Under the pieces are notes generated by a model, which searched no databases, had not been told where the DNA came from, and worked only from the letters and a program-made list of their open reading frames with translations. This document shows positions 22,484 through 30,550 of a DNA stretch of 32,824 nucleotides, one piece after another. Within the stretch, counting starts at the first letter, position 1. The number at the start of each line of letters is the position of its first letter. The position numbers and the translations under genes are program-made. Location of the stretch: positions 1 to 32,824 of the forward strand of contig JAMCPS010000157.1 in assembly GCA_023379705.1 (NCBI GenBank), in the 5' to 3' direction. This stretch comes from Campylobacterota bacterium. GTDB taxonomy: Bacteria > Campylobacterota > Campylobacteria > Campylobacterales > Sulfurimonadaceae.

Positions 22484-24085
22484 ATGGCGAAAGTATTAAT
22501 AATCGGCGGGGGTGGTGCGGGATTGGTGAGCGCACTGTCGGCACATGAAGCGGGTGCAGAGGTTGTTGTTATGACCAAGACCCTTTCGACACGTTCACAA
22601 ACCTCGATGGCACAGGGTGGGATGAATGCGGTTTTAGGTGAGAATGATTCGGTTGCGATTCACATTGCCGATACATTGAAATCCAGTGCGGGGTTAGGAA
22701 ATGAAGCACAAATCGCGTTTATGTGTGAAAATGCTCCAGATGCCATACGATGGTGTAACACGATGGGCTTGCCATTTAGCCGCGATGCATCGGGTGAGAT
22801 AGCCCGCAGACGTTTGGGCGGGGCGAGTGCACCCAGAGCGTGTTATGCGCAAGACTATACTGGACTCAAACTGTTGCATACACTGTACGATCAGTGTCTA
22901 AAAGCGGGTATCACGTTTATGAATGAGCGATTTTTGCTCAATATTATCGTGGATGAAACAACAAACCGTGCGTTAGGGGCGACGTGTTTAAATATCCCGA
23001 CCGGCGATGTGGAAGAGATACGTGCAGATGCGGTGATCATGGCCACGGGCGGATACGGGGCACTGTACGGCAAGCACTCGACGAATTCCGTAGGCAGTAC
23101 GGGTGATGGAATCGCTGCGGCGATACGCGCTGGTGCACGGTTGGCAGATTTGGAGTTTATCCAGTTTCACCCTACGGCACTTAAAAATTCTTCGATTTTG
23201 ATCTCGGAGAGCGCACGCGGAGCAGGCGGATTTTTGCTCAATGCCAAGCATGAGCGTTTTACCGACGAGTTGGGACCTCGTGATGTGGTGGCGAGAGCGA
23301 TTCATGATGAAATTGCAGCGGGTGGCGCTGTGTATCTGGACATTCGCCATTTGGGAGAAGAATTTATTGCTCATGAACTGCCACAAGAGCGTAAACTGGC
23401 GCAGATTTATGAGGGGATTGATCCGGTGCATGATCTTATTCCGATTAAACCTGCAGCGCATTACAGTATGGGTGGAATAGAAGTCAATAACGAATGCATG
23501 ACAAGTGTTAGCGGTTTGTTTGCCGTGGGTGAGTGTGCGAATCATAAAACACACGGAGCAAATCGTTTGGGTGGAAATTCTCTCTTGGAGCTCGTAGTAT
23601 TCGGTCGCCATTGCGGAAAATCTGCTGCTGAATTTGGAGAGAAGAGACCTGTATCAGCGCTGGATAACAATCAATTTTCAAAAGATACCCGTTTTATCAA
23701 AGAGGCGATGTCGTTTAGCAACAGAATCGACTTTTATGAGAAACAAGAGACATTAGCGGAGACTTTCTATACCAATGTGGGACTGGTTCGTGAAGATGCG
23801 GGACTCCAAAGTGTACTTGATGTGATTGAACAGATGCAAAAAGAGTTGCCGTTGATGGGTCCAAAAGATAAGTCGAAGATTTGCAATACCAATTTGGTAG
23901 AGTTTATGGAGTTTGGCAATAAGATTGAGTTGGCAGAGATTATTGCAACGTGTGCGATTCGTCGCAGTGAGAGCCGAGGGGCTCATTATCGTAGTGATGT
24001 TCCTATGCGAAATGACGAGTTGTTTGGAACGCACACGATTATATGGAGAGAGGATAGCGTAGTATGTGTAAATTTTATGGAATAA
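22484..24085 (+). CDS. Fumarate reductase/succinate dehydrogenase-type flavoprotein subunit
   Basis: 533 residues. The FAD loop is LIIGGGGAGLVSALSAHEAG. The catalytic region has FIQFHPTAL (H229), SESARGAGGFLLNAKHERFT, GPRDVVARAIHDE and HYSMGGIEVNNE. GLFAVGECANHKTHGANRLG and GGNSLLELVVFGR bind the flavin. It lacks a Tat signal, so it is cytoplasmic, and is shorter than the roughly 600-660-residue FrdA/SdhA of Campylobacter. L-aspartate oxidase is less likely because an iron-sulfur partner follows. It may serve fumarate reduction in a reverse TCA cycle or succinate oxidation. No membrane-anchor gene follows. Its 3' end overlaps a microprotein gene by 22 nt. Confidence 0.85.
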   Translation: MAKVLIIGGGGAGLVSALSAHEAGAEVVVMTKTLSTRSQTSMAQGGMNAVLGENDSVAIHIADTLKSSAGLGNEAQIAFMCENAPDAIRWCNTMGLPFSRDASGEIARRRLGGASAPRACYAQDYTGLKLLHTLYDQCLKAGITFMNERFLLNIIVDETTNRALGATCLNIPTGDVEEIRADAVIMATGGYGALYGKHSTNSVGSTGDGIAAAIRAGARLADLEFIQFHPTALKNSSILISESARGAGGFLLNAKHERFTDELGPRDVVARAIHDEIAAGGAVYLDIRHLGEEFIAHELPQERKLAQIYEGIDPVHDLIPIKPAAHYSMGGIEVNNECMTSVSGLFAVGECANHKTHGANRLGGNSLLELVVFGRHCGKSAAEFGEKRPVSALDNNQFSKDTRFIKEAMSFSNRIDFYEKQETLAETFYTNVGLVREDAGLQSVLDVIEQMQKELPLMGPKDKSKICNTNLVEFMEFGNKIELAEIIATCAIRRSESRGAHYRSDVPMRNDELFGTHTIIWREDSVVCVNFME

Positions 24086-24162
24086 ATACGAGTATAGAAA
24101 ATGAAGAAGAGGATGAGTTTTACGACGACGATGAAGACGAAGAAAGAGAGTGGTGTGACTGA
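24064..24162 (+). CDS. Acidic 32-residue microprotein between flavoprotein and iron-sulfur genes
   Basis: This ORF starts 22 nt inside the end of the flavoprotein gene, in another frame, with AGAGAGGA (24047-24054) 9 nt upstream. Its TGA overlaps the ATG of the iron-sulfur gene by one base. The product opens MCKFYGINTSIENEEEDEF and ends EREWCD. It has 15 Asp/Glu against 2 Lys/Arg, with Cys at 2 and 31. The iron-sulfur gene has only a weak, distant RBS of its own, so translation of this ORF probably feeds ribosomes to it. It could be a real small subunit or assembly factor, or just a coupling leader. I know of no family for it. Confidence 0.55.
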   Translation: MCKFYGINTSIENEEEDEFYDDDEDEEREWCD

Positions 24163-24863
24163 TGAAAATTTTAGTACAACGATCTCATGAAGAGAAACCG
24201 CAAGAATATAACATTGCGTTAGCGGGAGTAACATTACTCACCATCCTCAATCACGTAAAAATGAAAATGGATTCAACCCTCACCTACTCGCAAGGATGCC
24301 GCAGCGGCGTGTGCGGCAGCTGTGCCGTTCGTGTTAACGGACGCGAAGTGCTCATGTGTGAATACAAACCATGTGACGGTGATCTCGTAGAGCCGATGCG
24401 TAATGCAACGGTTGTCCGTGATTTGGTAGTGGAGAGTTCGTGTGTCGAGCATTTTAACCGTGTGGCGAATACGTGGAGTGAAGGCTCACGTGAGGAGAAA
24501 GTTAGCGAAGAGGATATGCACGGAATCGAAACGCAAAGTGACTGTATTTTGTGTACAGCGTGCTACAGTGCTTGCCCCGTCTATGCGGTCAATCCTGATT
24601 TTATCGGTCCCTTTGCCCTCACGCGTGTTTGGCGTTATGTCAGTGACCCTCGCCAAACGCTCAGTGACGCTAAGATAGCCGCGGTGCAAACCAACGGTAT
24701 TTGGGATTGTACACTGTGCGGTGAGTGCGTCCCCGTGTGCCCTCAAGGAATCGCTCCCAAACAAGACATAACGATGTTACGGACAAAAAGTTCGATGTTA
24801 GGCTATATGGATCCCAATATGAACTTTGGCGGCGGATTGGATTTTGGCTCACCTATGTTTTAA
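24162..24863 (+). CDS. Fumarate reductase/succinate dehydrogenase-type iron-sulfur subunit
   Basis: 233 residues. The plant-type [2Fe-2S] ligands are C46, C51, C54 and C66 (CRSGVCGSC, VLMC). A first C-terminal cluster is C128-x2-C131-x2-C134-x3-C138-P (CILCTACYSACP), a normal [4Fe-4S]. The second is C183-x2-C186-x2-C189-x3-C193-P (CTLCGECVPVCPQG). Most SdhB/FrdB proteins have three ligands there and a [3Fe-4S]; here all four are Cys, predicting a second [4Fe-4S]. It passes electrons to or from the flavoprotein. Neither a heme anchor nor a CCG-domain subunit follows, so the electron partner is unknown. Confidence 0.85.
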   Translation: MKILVQRSHEEKPQEYNIALAGVTLLTILNHVKMKMDSTLTYSQGCRSGVCGSCAVRVNGREVLMCEYKPCDGDLVEPMRNATVVRDLVVESSCVEHFNRVANTWSEGSREEKVSEEDMHGIETQSDCILCTACYSACPVYAVNPDFIGPFALTRVWRYVSDPRQTLSDAKIAAVQTNGIWDCTLCGECVPVCPQGIAPKQDITMLRTKSSMLGYMDPNMNFGGGLDFGSPMF

Positions 24864-24913
24864 TTTACGGTTTGTGTTATACTAACTGTTATAAAATTAT
24901 TTAGGATAATGGT

Positions 24914-25411
24914 ATGGCATCAGAACACTCTATGGATATTTCTGCAAAAATTGATTTACAGGCGTTTAAAGACGCGATGGCCCAATCTGAAAAAGAGGTT
25001 ATCGGGCGTTACGATTTCAAAGGGGTTACCTATGAAATCAATTACCGCGAAAAAGAAAAACAGCTCGTTTTACTCGCTTCCAGCGACAACAAGCTCGACG
25101 CACTCAAAGATATTGTTATTGGAAAACTCATTAAACGGGGGCTTTCTTCCAAAGCGCTTGAGGAATTAAAGACAGAAGATGCGAGTGGCGGATCCCGCAA
25201 AGCTACCTATAAGATCGTCGATACGATTGAAGCCAAAGAGGCAAAAAAGATTATAGCCGAAATCAAAAATCTCAAAACAAAAGCATCTGCGGTTATCGAG
25301 GGTGAATACATCCGTGTAAAATCCAAACAAATTGATGAGCTCCAAAAAATCATGGCACACATCAAAGCGATGGAGTGGGAAGCGCCGTTGGTGTTTGAGA
25401 ACTTTCGATAA
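24914..25411 (+). CDS. yajQ: YajQ-family nucleotide/c-di-GMP-binding protein
   Basis: 165 residues, full family length. Conserved blocks are HSMDISAKIDLQAFKDAM, EVIGRYDFKGVTYEI and, at the end, IAHIKAMEW-type sequence (MAHIKAMEWEAPLVFENFR). The fold is two ferredoxin-like halves. Xanthomonas and Pseudomonas YajQ bind c-di-GMP and act with transcription factors; E. coli YajQ binds nucleic acid or nucleotide. It is soluble and cytoplasmic. An HD-GYP gene starts 11 nt after its stop, supporting a c-di-GMP link. A TATACT/TATAAAAT cluster at about 24880-24897 may be its promoter. Confidence 0.92.
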   Translation: MASEHSMDISAKIDLQAFKDAMAQSEKEVIGRYDFKGVTYEINYREKEKQLVLLASSDNKLDALKDIVIGKLIKRGLSSKALEELKTEDASGGSRKATYKIVDTIEAKEAKKIIAEIKNLKTKASAVIEGEYIRVKSKQIDELQKIMAHIKAMEWEAPLVFENFR

Positions 25412-25422
25412 AGGAAAAAGGT

Positions 25423-26376
25423 ATGAGGACCAAATCGAAATCAAAGCGGTACAAATCGATTGATAAGCGGGTCATTACTGAGGGTGAACACCTGAGTTTT
25501 CAGCTCTATTTGCCCAATGACGAGAAAAGTGCTATGACGTTGTTTCTTCAAAGCGATACCGTGATTGATGGTAATGATAAGGTTCGTATTCGTGAAGTAG
25601 AGAAGCTTTACATCGATGAAGAAGATGCGCTTGCATATGAGGCATACGTTCAGCAGCATATTCAAACGATTGCACGTGCTGAGGATATATCGTTGGATGA
25701 CAAAGCGATTATTGTGTATGAAAAAGCGAGTACCGTTATTGATGAAATGTTTCGCAATCCTGAATCGTTGGAAGTTGCCAAAAATGTTAAACCGGTTGTT
25801 GACAGTATTGTTGATATTATTTTACATGACAGCAAAGCGGTAGCCTCACTTTTAAAAATCACTGCGCACGATTTTTATACCCATACCCATTCGATTAATG
25901 TGAGTATCTATACCTTAAGTCTGGGCGCTTTTTTGGGAATGGATGAAGAAGAATTAAAGACGCTTGGAATGGCCGCAGTGTTGCATGATATCGGGAAAAG
26001 CAAAGTGAATTTTGACATCATTAACAAAAATGGGTCACTTACCGAGATTGAGTTTGAAGAGATGAAAACGCATCCTGCTCAAGGGCATAAAATTGCGCTG
26101 AATCTGGGCATTACGGATGAGCGGGTTTTGACCGGAATTCGTCATCATCATGAAAAACTGGTAGGCGGCGGTTATCCTGACAACCTATCGGGGGATAAAA
26201 TTTCTAGATTTGCCCGTATAATAGGGGTATGTGATGTATTTGATGCATTAACGACAAAACGCTCTTACAAAGATCCAATGACGACGTTTGACTCGATTAA
26301 ATTGATGAAAGAGGCTATGCAAGGGCATTTGGATTTTGAGATGGTGAATGCTTTGATCCGTATGCTGCATAAATAA
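25423..26376 (+). CDS. HD-GYP domain protein (probable c-di-GMP phosphodiesterase)
   Basis: 317 residues. Residues 1-130 resemble the DUF3391-like N-terminal module of some HD-GYP proteins. The HD-GYP domain then runs to the end: HDFYTHTHSINVSIY, HDIGKSKVNFDIINK (H188-D189), EMKTHPAQGHKIAL, RHHHEKLVGGGYP (H241-H243) and ARIIGVCDVFDALTTKRSYK. All metal-ligand His/Asp positions appear present and the GYP is intact, so activity is likely. There is no receiver domain and no membrane segment. The RBS is AAAGGA. It is in a run with yajQ before it and a DUF3972 gene 9 nt after it. Confidence 0.88.
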   Translation: MRTKSKSKRYKSIDKRVITEGEHLSFQLYLPNDEKSAMTLFLQSDTVIDGNDKVRIREVEKLYIDEEDALAYEAYVQQHIQTIARAEDISLDDKAIIVYEKASTVIDEMFRNPESLEVAKNVKPVVDSIVDIILHDSKAVASLLKITAHDFYTHTHSINVSIYTLSLGAFLGMDEEELKTLGMAAVLHDIGKSKVNFDIINKNGSLTEIEFEEMKTHPAQGHKIALNLGITDERVLTGIRHHHEKLVGGGYPDNLSGDKISRFARIIGVCDVFDALTTKRSYKDPMTTFDSIKLMKEAMQGHLDFEMVNALIRMLHK

Positions 26377-26385
26377 AGGGACAAG

Positions 26386-27012
26386 ATGAAAAAATTAACC
26401 ATAGCGGATGCAGCAGATCATTATGGCGTTTCCAAAGAAGCAATCCACAATCGTGTCCGTCGCGGAAGTTTGAATTGTATTGTCGAAGATGGAGTGAAAT
26501 TCGTTGTAATTTCGACACCCAAGGGTACGCAAAATAATAACAGTATTCCTGATGCGCGTTATACACAGTACATCGAGCAAGAAAATGAGCGTTTGAGAGG
26601 ACGCGTAGATGTGTTGGAAAATGAGACATCCCGTCTACGCGATCAGCGTGAGCAGATGCTCATTGACGAGCGTGTCAAAGTGGAGCAAATCTACAAAGAG
26701 CGTGATGCACAGTTGCGCAGTGTTTTACACGTTGTCGCTACGAAGTTTCTCTCACATGTGAATCCGGAAGCGGTGATGCAAGAGGGGATGGAGCAGGGAG
26801 CATCTGATGCCATCAATGCAGATATTGTCGAAACTGATGGATGGATCTCTCTCAAAGACTTTCTCAAACTCAAGCGAATCAAAGACGAAGCGAAGAAAAA
26901 AATCAAAAAACGTTTTGAGAAGCTGCAAGGAAGGGATGAACGTATCAGTATTCGTGAGGATAAGCTCTTTTTAAACCCTGCGGAATTTGACTACTCTGAT
27001 TTGATAAAATAG
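26386..27012 (+). CDS. DUF3972-type helix-turn-helix/coiled-coil protein
   Basis: 208 residues. The N-terminal LTIADAADHYGVSKEAIHNR reads as a MerR-like helix-turn-helix. A long coiled coil follows, with heptads from YIEQENERLRGRVDVLENE to about residue 115, then a compact C-terminal part (GWISLKDFLKLKRIKDEAKK) that repeats a winged-helix-like pattern. This matches the DUF3972 family that I associate with Campylobacterota. It is likely a dimeric DNA-binding protein. It ends the yajQ/HD-GYP run and is convergent with the helicase gene, 9 nt away. Confidence 0.65.
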   Translation: MKKLTIADAADHYGVSKEAIHNRVRRGSLNCIVEDGVKFVVISTPKGTQNNNSIPDARYTQYIEQENERLRGRVDVLENETSRLRDQREQMLIDERVKVEQIYKERDAQLRSVLHVVATKFLSHVNPEAVMQEGMEQGASDAINADIVETDGWISLKDFLKLKRIKDEAKKKIKKRFEKLQGRDERISIREDKLFLNPAEFDYSDLIK

Positions 27013-27021
27013 TTCCAAGCG

Positions 27022-29841
27022 CTACGAGCGCTTATACGCTTTGCTCGGAGGCCTTGGGGCGGTAGCGCGATTTTTTGCGCGATTGAGTGCATTAAAGCAG
27101 CTTTGACAGATGCTAAACTCACTCCCCGGGGCTAGCGGCTTTGAACAGGTTTTACAGCGTGGGGTAAAGTGGCTTTGTTTGAGAGAATTTTCGATAAACC
27201 GGTTGAGCTCTCCACGAAATGAACGCGCTTTTTCGGCATCGATAAAGTATTCACTCAGGCGATAGGAGAGCCACAGATACAAGGAAATCTCTTTGATCCG
27301 ATCTTCGGCATCCTGGAGATCTTCCATCGTAAGGGCATACGCACCCAAATGAGCAGGTGCTACGTAGGCGATGGGCTTGCCTTGCTCCAGGGCTTTGACA
27401 TAGCGTTCAAATGCTGCCATCACCAGTGGTGAACCTGTCGAGAGCGGTGCAGTTGCAAGGGTGAACTTGGTTTTCATGTCCAAATCGTAGCGGTCAGCGA
27501 TGGCGGACGCTTCGCTCATGGATTCGAGGTTGGCAGCACGAAACGGCCCCTCAAATTTCATGTTATCCACAAAAAACTCGATGATGGCCGAGAGCGATTT
27601 TTCCTCAAGGATAGTGGATACGAGCATGATGTGGTCAAAGTTGGCCATAACATTAAACGGAATGGAGATTGTTTGCGCTTGTTGGGTAAATAGAGCCCCT
27701 ATTTTTTTGAGAATATCACTGCTGACACCTCCGACATATCCCTGTTCGCTTAGTCCATACCGTCCTGCCCGCCCTGCGATTTGCTGTACTTCACTGGCGG
27801 TGAGATCACGTTGGGATTGTCCGTCAAATTTATCGGCTTTGGAAAAAAGAAGGGTCTTAATCGGGAGATTCAGCCCCATGGCGATGGCATCGGTAGCGAC
27901 GAGAATATCGGTTTCCCCTTCACGAAAGCGGCGTGCTTCCTCACGGCGTACTTCGGGGCTGAGATTTCCGTAGATGATGCTCGTTTTATAGGTTTTGGAG
28001 ATTTGCTGTTTGATGCGCAAAGCACTGGAGCGGCTGAATGCAATGACGGCCGTTTTGGGTTCTATCTTATCCAAGGCAACCGGTGACTTCATCAGTTCAA
28101 GGGGATTTTTACGCTCAAACTCGACAATTTCAAGAGGTTCCCCCAGATACTGTGCGAGAGCACTGATGGCTTCGAGGGCGTTGGTGGAGCCTGTCATAAT
28201 GACCGTTTTGGCTGGTGCTCCGATGATAGCATTTGCCCATGCCCATCCGCGGTCGCGATCTCCGATCATCTGTACTTCGTCAATAACACATACATCTACT
28301 TCAACTTCGAAATTGAGCATCTCAATGGTGGAACTGATATGCGTCGCATCTTCATCAAGGATCTGTTCTTCCCCGGTGATAAGTGAGGCATTGACGCCCT
28401 TATCCCGTAAGTCTTCATACCCTTCAAGTGCTAACAAACGCAGGGGTGCCAGATAATAGCCTGTTCCCACTGCACGCAGTTTTTCCATCGCCGTATAGGT
28501 TTTTCCGCTGTTGGTAGGCCCTATGTGAAAAACGAGCTTGCGGCGCAGTGAGCGTGCGAGGGGAAAGAGGTTTTTAAAATCGCGGATACTGCGGGCTAAG
28601 AGCTCCTGTCTTTGCCGTTTGAGCAATTCGGTGGCAATGAGCTGATCAAATGCGTAAAGGACTCTTTTTTGTGTTTTGGTACCGATATGCAGTATGTCTG
28701 TGAAATGAGGGGTAAGCAGTTCATAGACGAGTTCGTAGAGTCTGGCTTCGCTCAGATTGAGAAGTTTTGCCCGCTCACCGCATTTATCGATAAGATCACG
28801 CAGTTCGCCCAGAAAGATCTTTTCTGCCTCATTGGTTTGCGTTAATGTAACATCTGCAAAGGTGATATCGTTGCCCGCCCAAATACTGCGACTGATTTCA
28901 AGGGCGTCAAGATGCAGATGCAAAGTATAATGAAACGGTGTCGATGAATGGGGAAGATCGAGGCTTTTTTGAATCTCAATCATCAAATCATCGCCGTTGA
29001 GAGATGTCTTGGCAGAGGGGAAATAGGTAGAGAGTACTTTTTGCAGCAGTTCGTTGTCCAGCACATTAGTAATCGTGGAAGCGGAGGGGGGAGCGCTTTT
29101 GAGTGAACGGATAATCTCATCCGCACTGAGATAGCGATGCGTATGCACAGGGATGGCGGTCAAAAATTGGTTGATCTGCTCTTGTTTTTGGAGAGTGAGG
29201 GTGGTTTTGAGTTTGGAAAGCTCGTCAATCAATATTTCGGGCGCTTCTTCTTGGATTCGCTGGTTCTCTACGGGAGGAGTTTTGAGAACGTGAATCTTGG
29301 TGAACTGCTCATCCCCTATAGCGTATTGGATAGAGGCATAGAACTCCAAAGAATCGTCGTAATTAAATTTCCCCTCCAATGCTTTTTCAAGGGCTTCGCG
29401 TTTTTGAGAGACGCGGATATGTTCCAGTTTTGAGGCAATCTTTTCGGGGGTGATCTTACGAATACGGACATCGATAAAGGCAGAGTGCAGTGCCAAGCGT
29501 TCTGAGGGCGTGATATCCAGCCCTTCTAGCAATTCATCGATTTTTTCTTCCCGTTCATGCGGTTTTTCTTTGGGTTTTGGGTTGGGATAGGTTCGTCCGT
29601 CATTACGGAAAAAATTAACGATATATTCACGATTATCGCTTTGGCCCTCAGACCATAAACGGCGGAAGCTTTTGATAAGCGTCGGTTTGTCGGTTATCTC
29701 ATTGAAGAGTCCCAATGTGTGGGAGAGGGCGATGAGCGTTTCGGTAGGAACCCGCTCAATCCCCTCGTCAAATCCTTCATCGCCGAAAAAATGGCGAATG
29801 GATTGATTGAGTTTGATCATTTTTTTCTTTTTCTTAGCCAT
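27022..29841 (-). CDS. SUV3-like ATP-dependent RNA helicase with C-terminal zinc ribbon
   Basis: 939 residues. An alpha-helical N-terminal half (about 1-430) with no clear family precedes a superfamily 2 helicase core: VFHIGPTNSGKTYTAMEKL (motif I), CVIDEVQMIGDRDRGWAWA (motif II, DEVQ), VIMTGSTNALEAI (III), ILVATDAIAMGLNLPIKTLL (V) and QIAGRAGRYGLSEQGY (VI). The GPTNSGKT, DEVQ and GRAGRYG set is that of the SUV3 mitochondrial RNA helicase family. The C-terminal CKTCSKPLAPGSEFSICQSC has two CxxC pairs, a zinc ribbon. It probably unwinds RNA in decay with an exoribonuclease. A poly-Lys start (MAKKKKKMIK) leaves a choice of Met 1 or Met 8. A hairpin spans its stop codon. Confidence 0.82.
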   Translation of the reverse strand: MAKKKKKMIKLNQSIRHFFGDEGFDEGIERVPTETLIALSHTLGLFNEITDKPTLIKSFRRLWSEGQSDNREYIVNFFRNDGRTYPNPKPKEKPHEREEKIDELLEGLDITPSERLALHSAFIDVRIRKITPEKIASKLEHIRVSQKREALEKALEGKFNYDDSLEFYASIQYAIGDEQFTKIHVLKTPPVENQRIQEEAPEILIDELSKLKTTLTLQKQEQINQFLTAIPVHTHRYLSADEIIRSLKSAPPSASTITNVLDNELLQKVLSTYFPSAKTSLNGDDLMIEIQKSLDLPHSSTPFHYTLHLHLDALEISRSIWAGNDITFADVTLTQTNEAEKIFLGELRDLIDKCGERAKLLNLSEARLYELVYELLTPHFTDILHIGTKTQKRVLYAFDQLIATELLKRQRQELLARSIRDFKNLFPLARSLRRKLVFHIGPTNSGKTYTAMEKLRAVGTGYYLAPLRLLALEGYEDLRDKGVNASLITGEEQILDEDATHISSTIEMLNFEVEVDVCVIDEVQMIGDRDRGWAWANAIIGAPAKTVIMTGSTNALEAISALAQYLGEPLEIVEFERKNPLELMKSPVALDKIEPKTAVIAFSRSSALRIKQQISKTYKTSIIYGNLSPEVRREEARRFREGETDILVATDAIAMGLNLPIKTLLFSKADKFDGQSQRDLTASEVQQIAGRAGRYGLSEQGYVGGVSSDILKKIGALFTQQAQTISIPFNVMANFDHIMLVSTILEEKSLSAIIEFFVDNMKFEGPFRAANLESMSEASAIADRYDLDMKTKFTLATAPLSTGSPLVMAAFERYVKALEQGKPIAYVAPAHLGAYALTMEDLQDAEDRIKEISLYLWLSYRLSEYFIDAEKARSFRGELNRFIENSLKQSHFTPRCKTCSKPLAPGSEFSICQSCFNALNRAKNRATAPRPPSKAYKRS

Positions 29842-29924
29842 AATGTAAGTGTAGCTAAAAACTCTAAGGGGTATGCTTTTATAGTTTTGATAGACTTACG
29901 TAAAATAAGAAATTGGATAATAAA

Positions 29925-30233
29925 ATGGTCGATTTGAACGTCGATGAATGGACGCAGAAAGAATATTTGCATAACAAACAGCTGTTAGCAGCTCAAGGAA
30001 TCAAGGTCCTTTTGATCGATACGATTTTAAACAGTATTGAGGGTGCCGATGGGATTACCTATAATCCGCCGTTGATGAAGCAGGAGCCATCAGGCAGTGT
30101 GTTTGTGTTTTATTGCGACAGCGGGAAGGGGACGCATTCGAGGCTCAAAGAGTTTCGTATGAAGTTTCCTGATCACGTATGCATTAGCTTAAAAGGGGGG
30201 CGTGGATATTGGCGAAAGAATCTCCAACAGTAG
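29925..30233 (+). CDS. Rhodanese-like domain protein
   Basis: 102 residues from ATG 29925. SVFVFYCDSGKGTHSRLKEF is the rhodanese active-site loop with the catalytic Cys in YCDSGKGTH, and VCISLKGGRGYWRKN is the closing SLKGG...W motif. It is shorter and more diverged than standard rhodaneses: the first half (KVLLIDTILNSIEGADGITY) keeps the LIDvR-like strand, with Thr where Arg is usual. It likely handles persulfide sulfur in the cytoplasm. It overlaps the next gene by 25 nt. The promoter must lie in the short gap after the divergent helicase. Confidence 0.65.
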   Translation: MVDLNVDEWTQKEYLHNKQLLAAQGIKVLLIDTILNSIEGADGITYNPPLMKQEPSGSVFVFYCDSGKGTHSRLKEFRMKFPDHVCISLKGGRGYWRKNLQQ

Positions 30234-30550
30234 AAAGTGCGTGTGATGCGTATATCAAATCACTACAGGAAGAGCGCTATTACGATGCGCATGAGGATCT
30301 TGAGGCGTTGTGGTTTCCACGACGTTTTGAGTCAGACAATGAGGTGAAACTCTGGAAAGGGTTTATCAATGCGGCGGTGTGTTTTGAATTGATTAAATTG
30401 GGACGTCCCAAACCCTCCGAAACTGCCTGGAATACCTATATAAAATATGTGGCACTCTTGGAGACTCTGGAGAGTGAGCATAATGCGTTATACGTTACAA
30501 TGGCGCAATCAATACAAAACAAACGAGGTGAATTATGTCCGATTTCATGA
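30209..30550 (+). CDS. DUF309 family protein
   Basis: 113 residues, from a TTG start at 30209 with a G-rich RBS (AAAAGGGGGG) about 9 nt upstream; no ATG lies near. The motif YYDAHEDLEALWFPRR and WKGFINAAVCFELIKLGR fit the DUF309 pattern H..lE..W and KG.I..A....... The family is small, alpha-helical and of unknown function, possibly metal-binding through the conserved His and Glu. It overlaps both neighbours (25 nt upstream, 16 nt downstream), so it is coupled to them. Confidence 0.7.
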   Translation: MAKESPTVESACDAYIKSLQEERYYDAHEDLEALWFPRRFESDNEVKLWKGFINAAVCFELIKLGRPKPSETAWNTYIKYVALLETLESEHNALYVTMAQSIQNKRGELCPIS

